A stretch of DNA of 63,934 nt. Origin: a virus. Both the position numbers and the translations under genes were made by a program. Numbering within the stretch: position 1 is the stretch's first letter; each line of letters starts with the position of its first letter. The notes under the pieces were generated by a model, which had not been told where the DNA came from, did no database searches, and saw only the letters and a list, made by a program, of their open reading frames with translations. The DNA lies in IMG/VR virus record IMGVR_UViG_3300036978_000814, positions 1 through 63,934 of that record. One strand, 5' to 3'. This document shows, one piece after another, positions 47,663 through 54,725 of the stretch.

Positions 47663-48968
47663 CCATTTTGCGGTAGTTGGCCATCACGCGCAGCATCTCG
47701 TGCTGGGCGTCCCCCCGTTCCCGTAGCGTTTCGACAATAGCCTCGTCGATCGTGCCCTTGGCGAGAATGCGATAAATCAGAGGTTGTTGGGTTTGGCCCT
47801 TGCGGGCCAACCGGGCGTTGAACTGGTCGTACAACTCGCGCGACCACGTCGGGGAGTACCAGACGATGATGCGACCGCCCTGTTGCAGGTTAAGACCGTG
47901 ACCCATCGAGCGCGGATCGGCCACCAGCATCGGAATTTGGCCGGTATTCCACGCCTTTTCGATATCCCCCTTAAACTTCGCCGCGTCCACCGCGCCGGGG
48001 ATGGCGGCGCAAATGCGCTCGCGCTCGTGAACGTAGTTGGACGCCACCAGTAGTGGCTCCTTCAAGTCCCTCACGAGTTTCTCCAGCCAAACGATCTTGC
48101 CGTCGTGGATTTCGGCCACGGTCCGGTCGTCGTTGTAGGCGTTGCCGCCGGCCATCTGGTGCAGTTTGCCGGCCAATACGGCGGCGTTGCGGGCCACCAC
48201 CTCACCTGAGTCGGTCTGCACCAGAAACTCCTCCTCTAGCTCCTTGTAGGCGTCTTGCGCGACCGGCGACATAGTGATCTCGATGTCCTCCAGCACGGTG
48301 TCGGCTACGTCGAGGTAGTCGGAGCTACGCAGGGTCACGGTCAGGTCGCTGATCTTGTCATAGACCTTCGACTCCGCGGTAGGCTTGGGGGCCCAATTGT
48401 ACCGCATATAATCGGTTGGGTAGAAGTAGGTGTCCCGGTAGCCGTTAAAGCTCCGGCCCAGCCGAGCACCGTCGTCCAGTAACCGGATCTGCCCAAACAA
48501 CTCCAAGAGCGAGTTGGGCCGAGGCGTGCCGGTCAGGCCCCAACGCATCTGGTCCCCGAACAAAGGACGCAGGGCGTTGATCCGTTTGCTCTGGGGATTC
48601 TTGGCCTTGGTGATCTCGTCGAAAACCACCACGTCGCAGAAATCGAGGCTCCGCAGCCGGTCCAAACGGTCGTAGTTGATCAAGTAAATCTGGGCGTCGC
48701 CGGAAGGATCGCCGTCCATCAAGTGTTCGATCTTCATCCACTTGAATTGGTCCCACTTCTCGATCTCGTTGGGCCACGTCATCCGGGCCACGCGCTTGGG
48801 CGCCACGATCAGCGCAGACCCGATTGCGCCCTCTTGAAACAAGGTGTTGAGCGCGGAGAGGGTCGAGGCGGTCTTGCCCAAACCCAGCCCCACAGATGCG
48901 TAAGCGCGGTCGTTCGCCAGCAGGTGATCGACCATCTGCTGCTGGTACGGCTCCAGCTTGAGCTTCAT
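47634..48968 (-). CDS. SNF2-family DNA helicase/translocase
   Basis: I take ATG 48968 (MKLKLEPYQQQMV), which overlaps the upstream stop as ATGA, giving 444 residues. Motif I is GLGLGKTAST (27-36), motif II is VVFDEITKAKNP (DEIT, 117-120), followed by WGLTGTPRPNS (motif III) and a QFNARLARKGQTQ motif VI near 390. This is the superfamily 2 helicase type common in phage replication modules next to VRR-NUC nucleases and family A polymerases. It probably remodels or unwinds forks or recombination intermediates. Confidence 0.9.
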   Translation of the reverse strand: MKLKLEPYQQQMVDHLLANDRAYASVGLGLGKTASTLSALNTLFQEGAIGSALIVAPKRVARMTWPNEIEKWDQFKWMKIEHLMDGDPSGDAQIYLINYDRLDRLRSLDFCDVVVFDEITKAKNPQSKRINALRPLFGDQMRWGLTGTPRPNSLLELFGQIRLLDDGARLGRSFNGYRDTYFYPTDYMRYNWAPKPTAESKVYDKISDLTVTLRSSDYLDVADTVLEDIEITMSPVAQDAYKELEEEFLVQTDSGEVVARNAAVLAGKLHQMAGGNAYNDDRTVAEIHDGKIVWLEKLVRDLKEPLLVASNYVHERERICAAIPGAVDAAKFKGDIEKAWNTGQIPMLVADPRSMGHGLNLQQGGRIIVWYSPTWSRELYDQFNARLARKGQTQQPLIYRILAKGTIDEAIVETLRERGDAQHEMLRVMANYRKMVSCPSAAAG

Positions 48969-49276
48969 CGGAACAAGCGCCCAACGATGCTGGCCCAAAC
49001 CCGTTGGAACCAATTGAGCTGCGGCTCGGCCGGGGGATTGCTGATCCATTTCGAGCGCACGGTGCCGCGTTGATGTTCCTCAAGGTACCTCGTACCTTCG
49101 CGCACGTTGAACCAGATCGCGGTGTAGCGGGAACCGGTTTTTTGCAAACGACAGCCTTGTATGCGGCCTTCGTAAGCTGCGGTGCGGAGAACGTTTTTGT
49201 GTGAACGTTCCATCCTGATGGTTGATAGAGGGACGTATCCCTCGGGGATTTCGCTGACGTTATTATAGGTTTTCAT
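48965..49276 (-). CDS. Hypothetical protein, 103 aa
   Basis: A 103-residue protein from ATG 49276 (MKTYNNVSEIPEGYVPL), joined to both neighbours by 4-base ATGA overlaps. It contains a possible small HTH-like region (KNVLRTAAYEGRIQGCRLQ) followed by a beta-strand pair (RYTAIWFNVREG), reminiscent of excisionase-like DNA-binding proteins. I cannot assign a role; the tight coupling to the nuclease and helicase suggests a replication or recombination accessory. Confidence 0.6.
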   Translation of the reverse strand: MKTYNNVSEIPEGYVPLSTIRMERSHKNVLRTAAYEGRIQGCRLQKTGSRYTAIWFNVREGTRYLEEHQRGTVRSKWISNPPAEPQLNWFQRVWASIVGRLFR

Positions 49277-49554
49277 CGCGGGCAAAATTGAGTGAGGAGG
49301 GCCACGATCTCGTCGTAGTCGTCGCCCCAACGGACGTTGCAACCAACAGCGCGGAGGCGCTCCATCTCGTGCAACTGCAACGCGGTCGGTTTAGCTCCGC
49401 GCTGCTTAAACTCTAAAAACAGGATGCTTCCCCCCGGGCAGATCACGATACGATCGGGCACGCCTCGGGAGGAGGGTGAGGTGAACTTGTAAGTGAGCAG
49501 GCCGTGCCGCCTGCACCACTCAACTACTTTGTGTTCCAGCTCCGCTTCCTTCAT
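49273..49554 (-). CDS. VRR-NUC family nuclease
   Basis: From ATG 49554, 93 residues: MKEAELEHKVVEWCRRHGLL, then GVPDRIVICPGGSILFLEFKQRGAKPTALQ. This is the classical stand-alone VRR-NUC form, with the PD-(D/E)xK core at PDRI and FLEFKQ. These phage nucleases can cut Holliday junctions or flap structures and are frequently paired with the SNF2 helicase, as here. Confidence 0.9.
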   Translation of the reverse strand: MKEAELEHKVVEWCRRHGLLTYKFTSPSSRGVPDRIVICPGGSILFLEFKQRGAKPTALQLHEMERLRAVGCNVRWGDDYDEIVALLTQFCPR

Positions 49555-49708
49555 CGGGCTTTTCAAAAACCCAAATGCCGGTGGGCTTGGGTTGTAGGTC
49601 AAACTTCTTGGAGCTGTATTTGAGAGCCTTGGCGTGCGCCTCCTCCGGAGAGTTGGCGCGCACCTCGACTGCACCAATGATGTTGGCGGCGATATAGTAT
49701 TTTTTCAT
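49520..49708 (-). CDS. Hypothetical protein, 62 aa
   Basis: From ATG 49708: MKKYYIAANIIGAVEVRANS, then EEAHAKALKY and a C-terminal KPTGIWVFEKPDE. It overlaps the previous gene as ATGA and the VRR-NUC gene by 35 bases. The pattern suggests a small alpha/beta protein; function unknown. Confidence 0.5.
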   Translation of the reverse strand: MKKYYIAANIIGAVEVRANSPEEAHAKALKYSSKKFDLQPKPTGIWVFEKPDEGSGAGTQSS

Positions 49709-49971
49709 ACAACGAGTTTCTGGATGCGCTCGCGGATGCGGACCTTCTCCAGCTTGGAGATGCGGGCGATCAAACGATCGATGATCGTCATCCTGCGCGC
49801 ACCCATCAGCTCGATCAGCACCAGCCGGCGCAGGTCCGGCTCGTTGATGCCGAGCAACAGCATTTCGTTTAACTTGTTCCAACCGGCGAGGTGGATGGAC
49901 AGGCGTTGTTTGTCCTTGTCCGACACCTCGACCGGCTGGTCGAAGATTTGGTATCTCTGGTGTATCTTCAT
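49705..49971 (-). CDS. Hypothetical helical protein, 88 aa
   Basis: An 88-residue, helical protein (KLNEMLLLGINEPDLRRLVLIELMGARR; split for reading as KLNEMLLLGINEP and DLRRLVLIELMGARR). It is ATGA-coupled to the DNA polymerase gene upstream and to the 62-residue gene downstream. Small proteins of this position are common in phage replication modules; no role is known. Confidence 0.65.
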   Translation of the reverse strand: MKIHQRYQIFDQPVEVSDKDKQRLSIHLAGWNKLNEMLLLGINEPDLRRLVLIELMGARRMTIIDRLIARISKLEKVRIRERIQKLVV

Positions 49972-51908
49972 TTGCTATAGAACGGTGCGATCTTGGCCTC
50001 GACCTTGAGGGGCAGGCCCTTAGCCCACGCGGGCACGTCGGCCAGCGCGGCGGCGAACTCCTCGGCGGTCTTGCCGTCCCGACGGATCGCCAGCCCTTGG
50101 TCGTGGATCAGCGCAAACGGAAGCATCCCGCGGGCCTCGGCGACACGGGCGCCGTGAGACATCACGTCGGCCGCGACAGCCTGACTTGCGTTTTCCGCAA
50201 GTTTCCCCCCGTAGAGTTTAATGCGCCCAGCCTGCTGAGACATCGGCAACTGACCCCAGTAAGTGAGCTGCTCGCCAAACTGAGGATCGGTGCCGATCTG
50301 CGGGTCGCGGTAGGCCAGAGTGCGGCCCGACGGCAGCGTGAAAAACAAGTACGGGCACCCCGCGGTCTCCTCGACGTGGAACGAGCCGACTCGGTTGCCG
50401 CGGTTCTTCACCGCGCTCATCGCGTCCTGATTGAGTTTGCGCCAGTACGCGGTGATGGCGGGGTGAGCGTCGCGGTACATCGACACGGCGCGCTCGGCCA
50501 GAGCGGCATCGCACGCCACCCCGAACAGCTCGCAGGTCGACAGGAACTTGGCGGAGCCCATCCCGTATCCGCAGCCCAGAATGGTGCGCTTGCCCATATC
50601 ACGTTGGTCCCCGTTCACCGCGGCAGGGGCCACGCTGTAGATGAGCGAGGCCATCCGTCGGTACTGATCGATCCCCTTGGCCCACATCTCCAGCGCATCC
50701 TTCTGGCCGGCGAGCCAGCAGATCACGCGGGCCTCGATAGCATTGTAATCAGCGTCGAGCATCTCGGACCCGGGCAACTGAATGAAATGCCGAATACACG
50801 ATGCCAGCACCTCCACGGGGTCACCGTAAACGGAGTCGAGGCCCTTGGCGGTGCCGCCGTTGCAGACGTAGCGGTACGCGGGCTTGGCGATCGGGCGCAT
50901 CTCCGGCGTCGCCTTCTTGGCGTTCTGGATTTGCGGACCACCAGCGGACCAGCGTCCGGTGCCGGCGCCGTAGAATTTCATCACCCCGCGCATCCGCGCG
51001 TCGGGCATCGACCACTCCAGCATAGTGTCGATCTTCTTGGTCGCGGCGTAGGAGAGCTGACGGTACAGGCCGATGACGCGGCCCAGCGGGTCGGGCAGTC
51101 GCGACGTGTCGAGGGCCTCCAGAGTGCCGGCCTGCATATCCTCGATCTCCGCGCCCCGGGCGCGCAGCCAGTCCAGCACCTTGGCGCGCTGGGTGATTTG
51201 CAATCCGGTCAGGGCCTTGAATTCGCCAGAGGCGGACGCGGTCACCTCGGCGACGATCGCGGAGGCGTTACGCAGCGCAGCGTGGTTCACCGGGATGCCC
51301 TCGGCGTTCATCCTCTGCGTGAATAAATACGTTTCCAGCAAGCCGCCCCGCAGGTCGAAACGCGCCCGCAGCATCCGGTGAATCTCCTTCTCGGCGCGCA
51401 CGTCCTGCCGGCAATATTCGCAGAACTGAGCCCACTTCTCGCGATGGTCGCGAGGCTCGTTGAACTGGCCGTCCTCCCGCGGAATCGAGAACAAGCGGAT
51501 CAGGGCTTTGCCCTTGGCATCCTTCTTGGCGTCGATGCCGAGGGCATTGCCGGCCTTCTCCAGCGAGTCGGGCAGGCCGGCCATCCGGGCCATCGCCTGC
51601 GTGCATCTCCAAGCCTCCAGCGGCACGGCAGGCACGAACTTGGTGCCCTCCAGCACGGGCTGCTCGAACGGAGCGTTGAACGCACGCACCTCGGTCGCCT
51701 GAGCCAGCAGCTCCAAAGCCTCGGGATCGCTCTCGACGCCCGCGTCGCGGAATAACGGATTTACCCAAAGCCATACCGGCGCGTCGTGCGCGGCCTCGGA
51801 GACCGCGGCCATCAGCACCTGCGTGCTGGGGTCGCACCCGTAACGGTACGCCCCGCACGCGGGCAGGTCCGCGGAGGACCGCGTCTCAATGTCGATGTGG
51901 ACGATCAT
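49968..51908 (-). CDS. DNA polymerase, family A, with 3'-5' exonuclease
   Basis: A 646-residue replicative polymerase. Exonuclease motifs: HIDIETRS (D6, E8), FNAPFEQP (~77-84), YCRQDV (~165-170). Polymerase motif A DADYNAIEAR (385-394), motif B RDMGKRTILGCGYG (436-449), motif C ALIHDQGL (599-606). In motif C the usual HDE is HDQ: the essential Asp (603) is kept, but Glu is replaced by Gln. The gene lies in the replication operon with SSB and nuclease homologues. Confidence 0.93.
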   Translation of the reverse strand: MIVHIDIETRSSADLPACGAYRYGCDPSTQVLMAAVSEAAHDAPVWLWVNPLFRDAGVESDPEALELLAQATEVRAFNAPFEQPVLEGTKFVPAVPLEAWRCTQAMARMAGLPDSLEKAGNALGIDAKKDAKGKALIRLFSIPREDGQFNEPRDHREKWAQFCEYCRQDVRAEKEIHRMLRARFDLRGGLLETYLFTQRMNAEGIPVNHAALRNASAIVAEVTASASGEFKALTGLQITQRAKVLDWLRARGAEIEDMQAGTLEALDTSRLPDPLGRVIGLYRQLSYAATKKIDTMLEWSMPDARMRGVMKFYGAGTGRWSAGGPQIQNAKKATPEMRPIAKPAYRYVCNGGTAKGLDSVYGDPVEVLASCIRHFIQLPGSEMLDADYNAIEARVICWLAGQKDALEMWAKGIDQYRRMASLIYSVAPAAVNGDQRDMGKRTILGCGYGMGSAKFLSTCELFGVACDAALAERAVSMYRDAHPAITAYWRKLNQDAMSAVKNRGNRVGSFHVEETAGCPYLFFTLPSGRTLAYRDPQIGTDPQFGEQLTYWGQLPMSQQAGRIKLYGGKLAENASQAVAADVMSHGARVAEARGMLPFALIHDQGLAIRRDGKTAEEFAAALADVPAWAKGLPLKVEAKIAPFYSK

Positions 51909-52189
51909 CCTACTAAGCGCAGTCTCTGATTTTCGTCGTGCAGTTGCTTGATCAACTTCAACAAAAACGTCCGGCTTTTCATACCCAAGTTGGGCGGTAA
52001 CCCGCCGTTTCGTTTCCGCAAAAACTCAGTCGCAGCCTGATGGGCCAAAGTACCTGTCCCTCGTTTAACGGTTTCCGGACCAACGTCCGTAGTTTTCCAA
52101 TGTTTCATCAAAAAGTGGGCCACCACTAACGCAGGTTGCCCAGTCTCGGTATGACAACAACAACACCTATCCTTACTTCCCGTCGTCAA
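51905..52189 (-). CDS. Hypothetical Cys-rich protein, 94 aa
   Basis: This frame starts with TTG at 52189 and ends in an ATGA overlap with the polymerase; an inner ATG (MKHWKTTD) would give a shorter product. RCCCCHTETGQPALVVAH has four consecutive Cys and two His that could bind a metal, followed by a helical C-terminus (FLLKLIKQLHDENQRLR). The start is uncertain, so length may be off. Confidence 0.45.
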   Translation of the reverse strand: MTTGSKDRCCCCHTETGQPALVVAHFLMKHWKTTDVGPETVKRGTGTLAHQAATEFLRKRNGGLPPNLGMKSRTFLLKLIKQLHDENQRLRLVG

Positions 52190-52358
52190 CCAACGACGGG
52201 AAAGCGAAGTAGAAATCCTCCTCGGTGAGTTCGAGGAGATCGATCAGACGGACGCCGGCAAGGTGTTGCCGGATCATCGACGCGGCGACGGGATCATCTG
52301 CCAGCTCACGGGCCAACCGCATCGATTTCTCCAGAGGAGTCTCAGACGACGGATTCAT
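52173..52358 (-). CDS. Hypothetical small protein, 61 aa
   Basis: From ATG 52358: MNPSSETPLEKSMRLARELADDP, ending FYFAFPSLVDDGK. It overlaps the SSB-like gene end by 17 bases. It is helical and acidic. The function is unknown; it could be an SSB- or polymerase-associated peptide. Confidence 0.5.
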   Translation of the reverse strand: MNPSSETPLEKSMRLARELADDPVAASMIRQHLAGVRLIDLLELTEEDFYFAFPSLVDDGK

Positions 52359-52890
52359 CGTCGAGAGGAGCGAACTCCTTGGACACGTCCACCGAGCCCT
52401 CGCCAAACCGTTCGCCGGTTTTGACGAACTGCACGGCGCGGAGCTTCGCGTTGATGCGCTTGCCGTATTGATTGTCCTGCGCCCACAGCTCGATGGTCGC
52501 GTTGACGTAGTCGCCCGCGAGCGGCTTGTCGTCGTCCTCGGTCAGCGGGGAGAGGTCACGAGCAACGACCTGCGGACGCTTGTCCGTGCGGGCGTTCACG
52601 AACATCACGCCGTCGCCGTAGCCGGCGGTGTCGGCCTTCTCGGAACCGTCGCGCACGCAGATCTTCTGCGCGCCCGGCGATTTGCCCTTGAACGCCTCAC
52701 GGATGAGGTTGTCGACGCTGCGCTTCAGCTCGGCGATTTCCTTGGCGTTGGACTTCTTGTCCACGATGAACGTCGCGGAGTAGCTGCCCTTCGCGTCGGT
52801 GGGCGCGAACTTGCGCTCGCGGAACAGGGAGGGGAACGACAGTCGGACGTTCTCCAGTTTGATGATGCTGCGGGTGGTCTGAGTGCTCAT
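52342..52890 (-). CDS. ssDNA-binding protein, DUF2815 family
   Basis: A 182-residue OB-fold-like protein: KLENVRLSFPSLFRERKFA at the start, YSATFIVDKKSN, GDYVNATIELWAQDNQYGKR and a C-terminal acidic tail (DDESVV). The family DUF2815 is widespread in phages next to DUF2800 and polymerase and acts as a single-stranded DNA-binding protein. The acidic tail is typical of SSBs recruiting partners. It is ATGA-coupled to the DUF2800 gene. Confidence 0.88.
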   Translation of the reverse strand: MSTQTTRSIIKLENVRLSFPSLFRERKFAPTDAKGSYSATFIVDKKSNAKEIAELKRSVDNLIREAFKGKSPGAQKICVRDGSEKADTAGYGDGVMFVNARTDKRPQVVARDLSPLTEDDDKPLAGDYVNATIELWAQDNQYGKRINAKLRAVQFVKTGERFGEGSVDVSKEFAPLDDESVV

Positions 52891-54032
52891 TGGATTTTAG
52901 TGAAACCAGTTACTTGGATGGCGGGGCGCTTGTCGTCCTCGGGTGCGAGGGTCGGCTTGCCTTCGGGCCGTGTGATCAGCCCTTGGAGCTTGTTCTCGAA
53001 CTTCGTGGACAACTCGATCCCCTTGAGAGCCTTTTCTGCTTGGGCGGGCGAGATGAGGTCGGCTCGGGGCCTCAGGTCGTCGATGGTCAGGTGGTTGTTC
53101 AGCAGCTTGAGGGCTGCCTCTTCATCCACCCACGTACGGTTGGAACGACCTTCGACCAGCTTGAAGCCCATAGGCTCCGCGCCGGCCATCAGGTCGGAAG
53201 TCTCTTGGGCCATCACAGCGTCCATCCAATCGGTCAGGACGCGCTTGGCCTTTAGCACCTGCACGCGCTGCTCGCGCGTCAGGACGCCCGGGTCGGGCAG
53301 GTCGATGACCCGTGCGGTCGGGGGCAGGGCGGTCAGGCCCTGCGTCGCGAACGCGCTGCAAATGCCCTTGGCGGGGCAAAAGCGGCACGCCTTGTCGCTG
53401 GGCTCAAACTGAGCCTCGCCGTGCAGGGCTTGGTACGCCTTCGCGCCCAGCCGGGTCGTGAACATCGCCAGCTCTCCGCGCGTCAGGGTCCACGTCCGCA
53501 CCGCGGCCGGGTTGTTCCGGTCACGGGGCTGCACGATGGACAGATGCACGGGGAACGTGTCCGCGAACTCCATAATGAGTTCCCATTGGCGGATGATCGA
53601 CTCGGCGTAGATCGCGAGCTGCTCGTTTTCCTCAGCCTCGACCGAGACGCCTTGGCCGTACTTGAGGTCATCGATGTACAGGGCGTTCCCGCTCTGCGTC
53701 GCAGCGTCGACGACGCCGTTGCGCGAGTTGAGGTAGAACAGCGGCACCTTCTTCTCGACCGCCAGACGCGAGCCCGGCGACTGATGAGAGCGGACGTGGT
53801 CGACGTACACCTGAACGTGTTGCAGCATCTCCGCGCTGGTGTCGGGCTGAACGCCCTTCCCGAGCAACAGGTTTGCCGCAACCTCGTGCGCCTGCGTGCC
53901 CTCGTCGGCGAACACCGACGAGTCCTCAGGCAACTCGGCGGCGTGCTCGACGAGGAACTTCACGCTGGCGGTGCAGCGCGACCAACGGCTCGCGGCCGAC
54001 GGGCCTACGTCAACCTGCTCACGCCTGCCCAT
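52887..54032 (-). CDS. DUF2800 family nuclease (RecB/Cas4-like)
   Basis: A 381-residue protein: N-terminal SRWSRCTASVKFL and EGTQAHEVAANLLLG (His in motif I), then VVDAATQSGNALYIDDLKYGQG (motif II/III, D and K), ending with a CRFCPAKGICSAF cluster near residues 214-226 that fits a Cys-bound Fe-S or zinc site. DUF2800 proteins are PD-(D/E)xK nucleases related to RecB/Cas4 and usually pair with DUF2815. They likely recombine or resect ends during phage replication. Confidence 0.88.
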   Translation of the reverse strand: MGRREQVDVGPSAASRWSRCTASVKFLVEHAAELPEDSSVFADEGTQAHEVAANLLLGKGVQPDTSAEMLQHVQVYVDHVRSHQSPGSRLAVEKKVPLFYLNSRNGVVDAATQSGNALYIDDLKYGQGVSVEAEENEQLAIYAESIIRQWELIMEFADTFPVHLSIVQPRDRNNPAAVRTWTLTRGELAMFTTRLGAKAYQALHGEAQFEPSDKACRFCPAKGICSAFATQGLTALPPTARVIDLPDPGVLTREQRVQVLKAKRVLTDWMDAVMAQETSDLMAGAEPMGFKLVEGRSNRTWVDEEAALKLLNNHLTIDDLRPRADLISPAQAEKALKGIELSTKFENKLQGLITRPEGKPTLAPEDDKRPAIQVTGFTKIQ

Positions 54033-54444
54033 CGGTGATCTCCTTCAGCGCGGCGTGAATCGCGGAGTACTGGTCGAGCGGCGCGTCGCTGATGCGCTTG
54101 AGGCCGAAACGCTTGTTGAGCGCGACCACGTCGTTGAGCTTGCCGGCGTCGAGCGCGGCCTGCGCTGCGTCGCGGATGTCCTTCAGCGAGACCTCGGCGA
54201 CAGGCGCAGGCGCAGGAGCGGGCTCAGGCGTCGGCTCCGGCGTCGGCTCAGGGGCCGGCGCGGGCTCCTCGGCCTTGGGGGCCTTGGCCTTCTTGGGCTT
54301 GGGCGCTTCCACGGTCGTCGTGGTCGCGGCGGTGCCGCTGGTCACGGTCGTCGTGGTCGACGGCATTTGAGCGCGCAGGGCGTCAATCGCGGTGGTGAGC
54401 TGCGTGACCGCAATCGCGAGTTCGTACAGTTTGGTTTCGAGCAT
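54019..54444 (-). CDS. Hypothetical protein with Pro/Ala linker
   Basis: A 141-residue protein whose N-terminus is helical (LETKLYELAIAVTQLTTAID), followed by a long Thr/Pro/Ala/Glu linker (about 28-82) and a C-terminal helical domain (SLKDIRDAAQAALDAGKL, LKRISDAPLDQYSAI). It overlaps the DUF2800 gene by 14 bases. The C-terminal helices are like those in small phage replication accessory proteins, but I cannot assign it. Confidence 0.6.
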   Translation of the reverse strand: MLETKLYELAIAVTQLTTAIDALRAQMPSTTTTVTSGTAATTTTVEAPKPKKAKAPKAEEPAPAPEPTPEPTPEPAPAPAPVAEVSLKDIRDAAQAALDAGKLNDVVALNKRFGLKRISDAPLDQYSAIHAALKEITDGQA

Positions 54445-54448
54445 AGGA

Positions 54449-54583
54449 TTATTCGGGGAAATAGATGAACAGGATGGTGAGGCAGAACAGGAACGTGAAC
54501 GAAGCGCAGAGCAGAAGCACCTCGGTGTTGGTCAGTCCCTCGCGGGGGGTCTTGACTCGGTCGTGGTTAGGGTCGGCGGGCAT
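54449..54583 (-). CDS. Small single-pass membrane protein, 44 aa
   Basis: A short gene from ATG 54583 to TAA at 54449-54451. It encodes a soluble-looking start (MPADPNHDRVKTPREG) and one strong transmembrane helix at the end (LLLCASFTFLFCLTILF, about 23-39). It is packed between two other minus-strand genes, with four bases to the next start. Its function is unknown. Confidence 0.6.
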   Translation of the reverse strand: MPADPNHDRVKTPREGLTNTEVLLLCASFTFLFCLTILFIYFPE

Positions 54584-54617
54584 AGGGCTGTGGTACAGAT
54601 ATCGTTTTTGTTTAATG

Positions 54618-54725
54618 TCAATACCCGTCGTCGATTTCTTCGTCTCGGCGTCCCGTGAGGTAGCCGAGAGTGAAACCGATCGCGCAGGACGTGAGGATCA
54701 GGATGAGGACGATGATGACGGTCAT
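54618..54725 (-). CDS. Tiny membrane protein or lipoprotein, 35 aa
   Basis: From ATG 54725 (ATGA overlap with the primase stop) to TGA at 54618-54620: MTVIIVLILILTSCAIGF, then GYLTGRRDEEIDDGY. The N-terminal segment is a membrane anchor, and LTSC could be a lipobox. The ATGA coupling and charged tail support coding. Function unknown. Confidence 0.55.
   Translation of the reverse strand: MTVIIVLILILTSCAIGFTLGYLTGRRDEEIDDGY

Noticed and set aside
54594-54621. Leftward promoter with TTGACA (54616-54621, minus strand)
   Set aside because: A perfect -35 is present, but no acceptable -10 hexamer occurs at 16-18 bases; the best is ATCTGT or CTGTAC.
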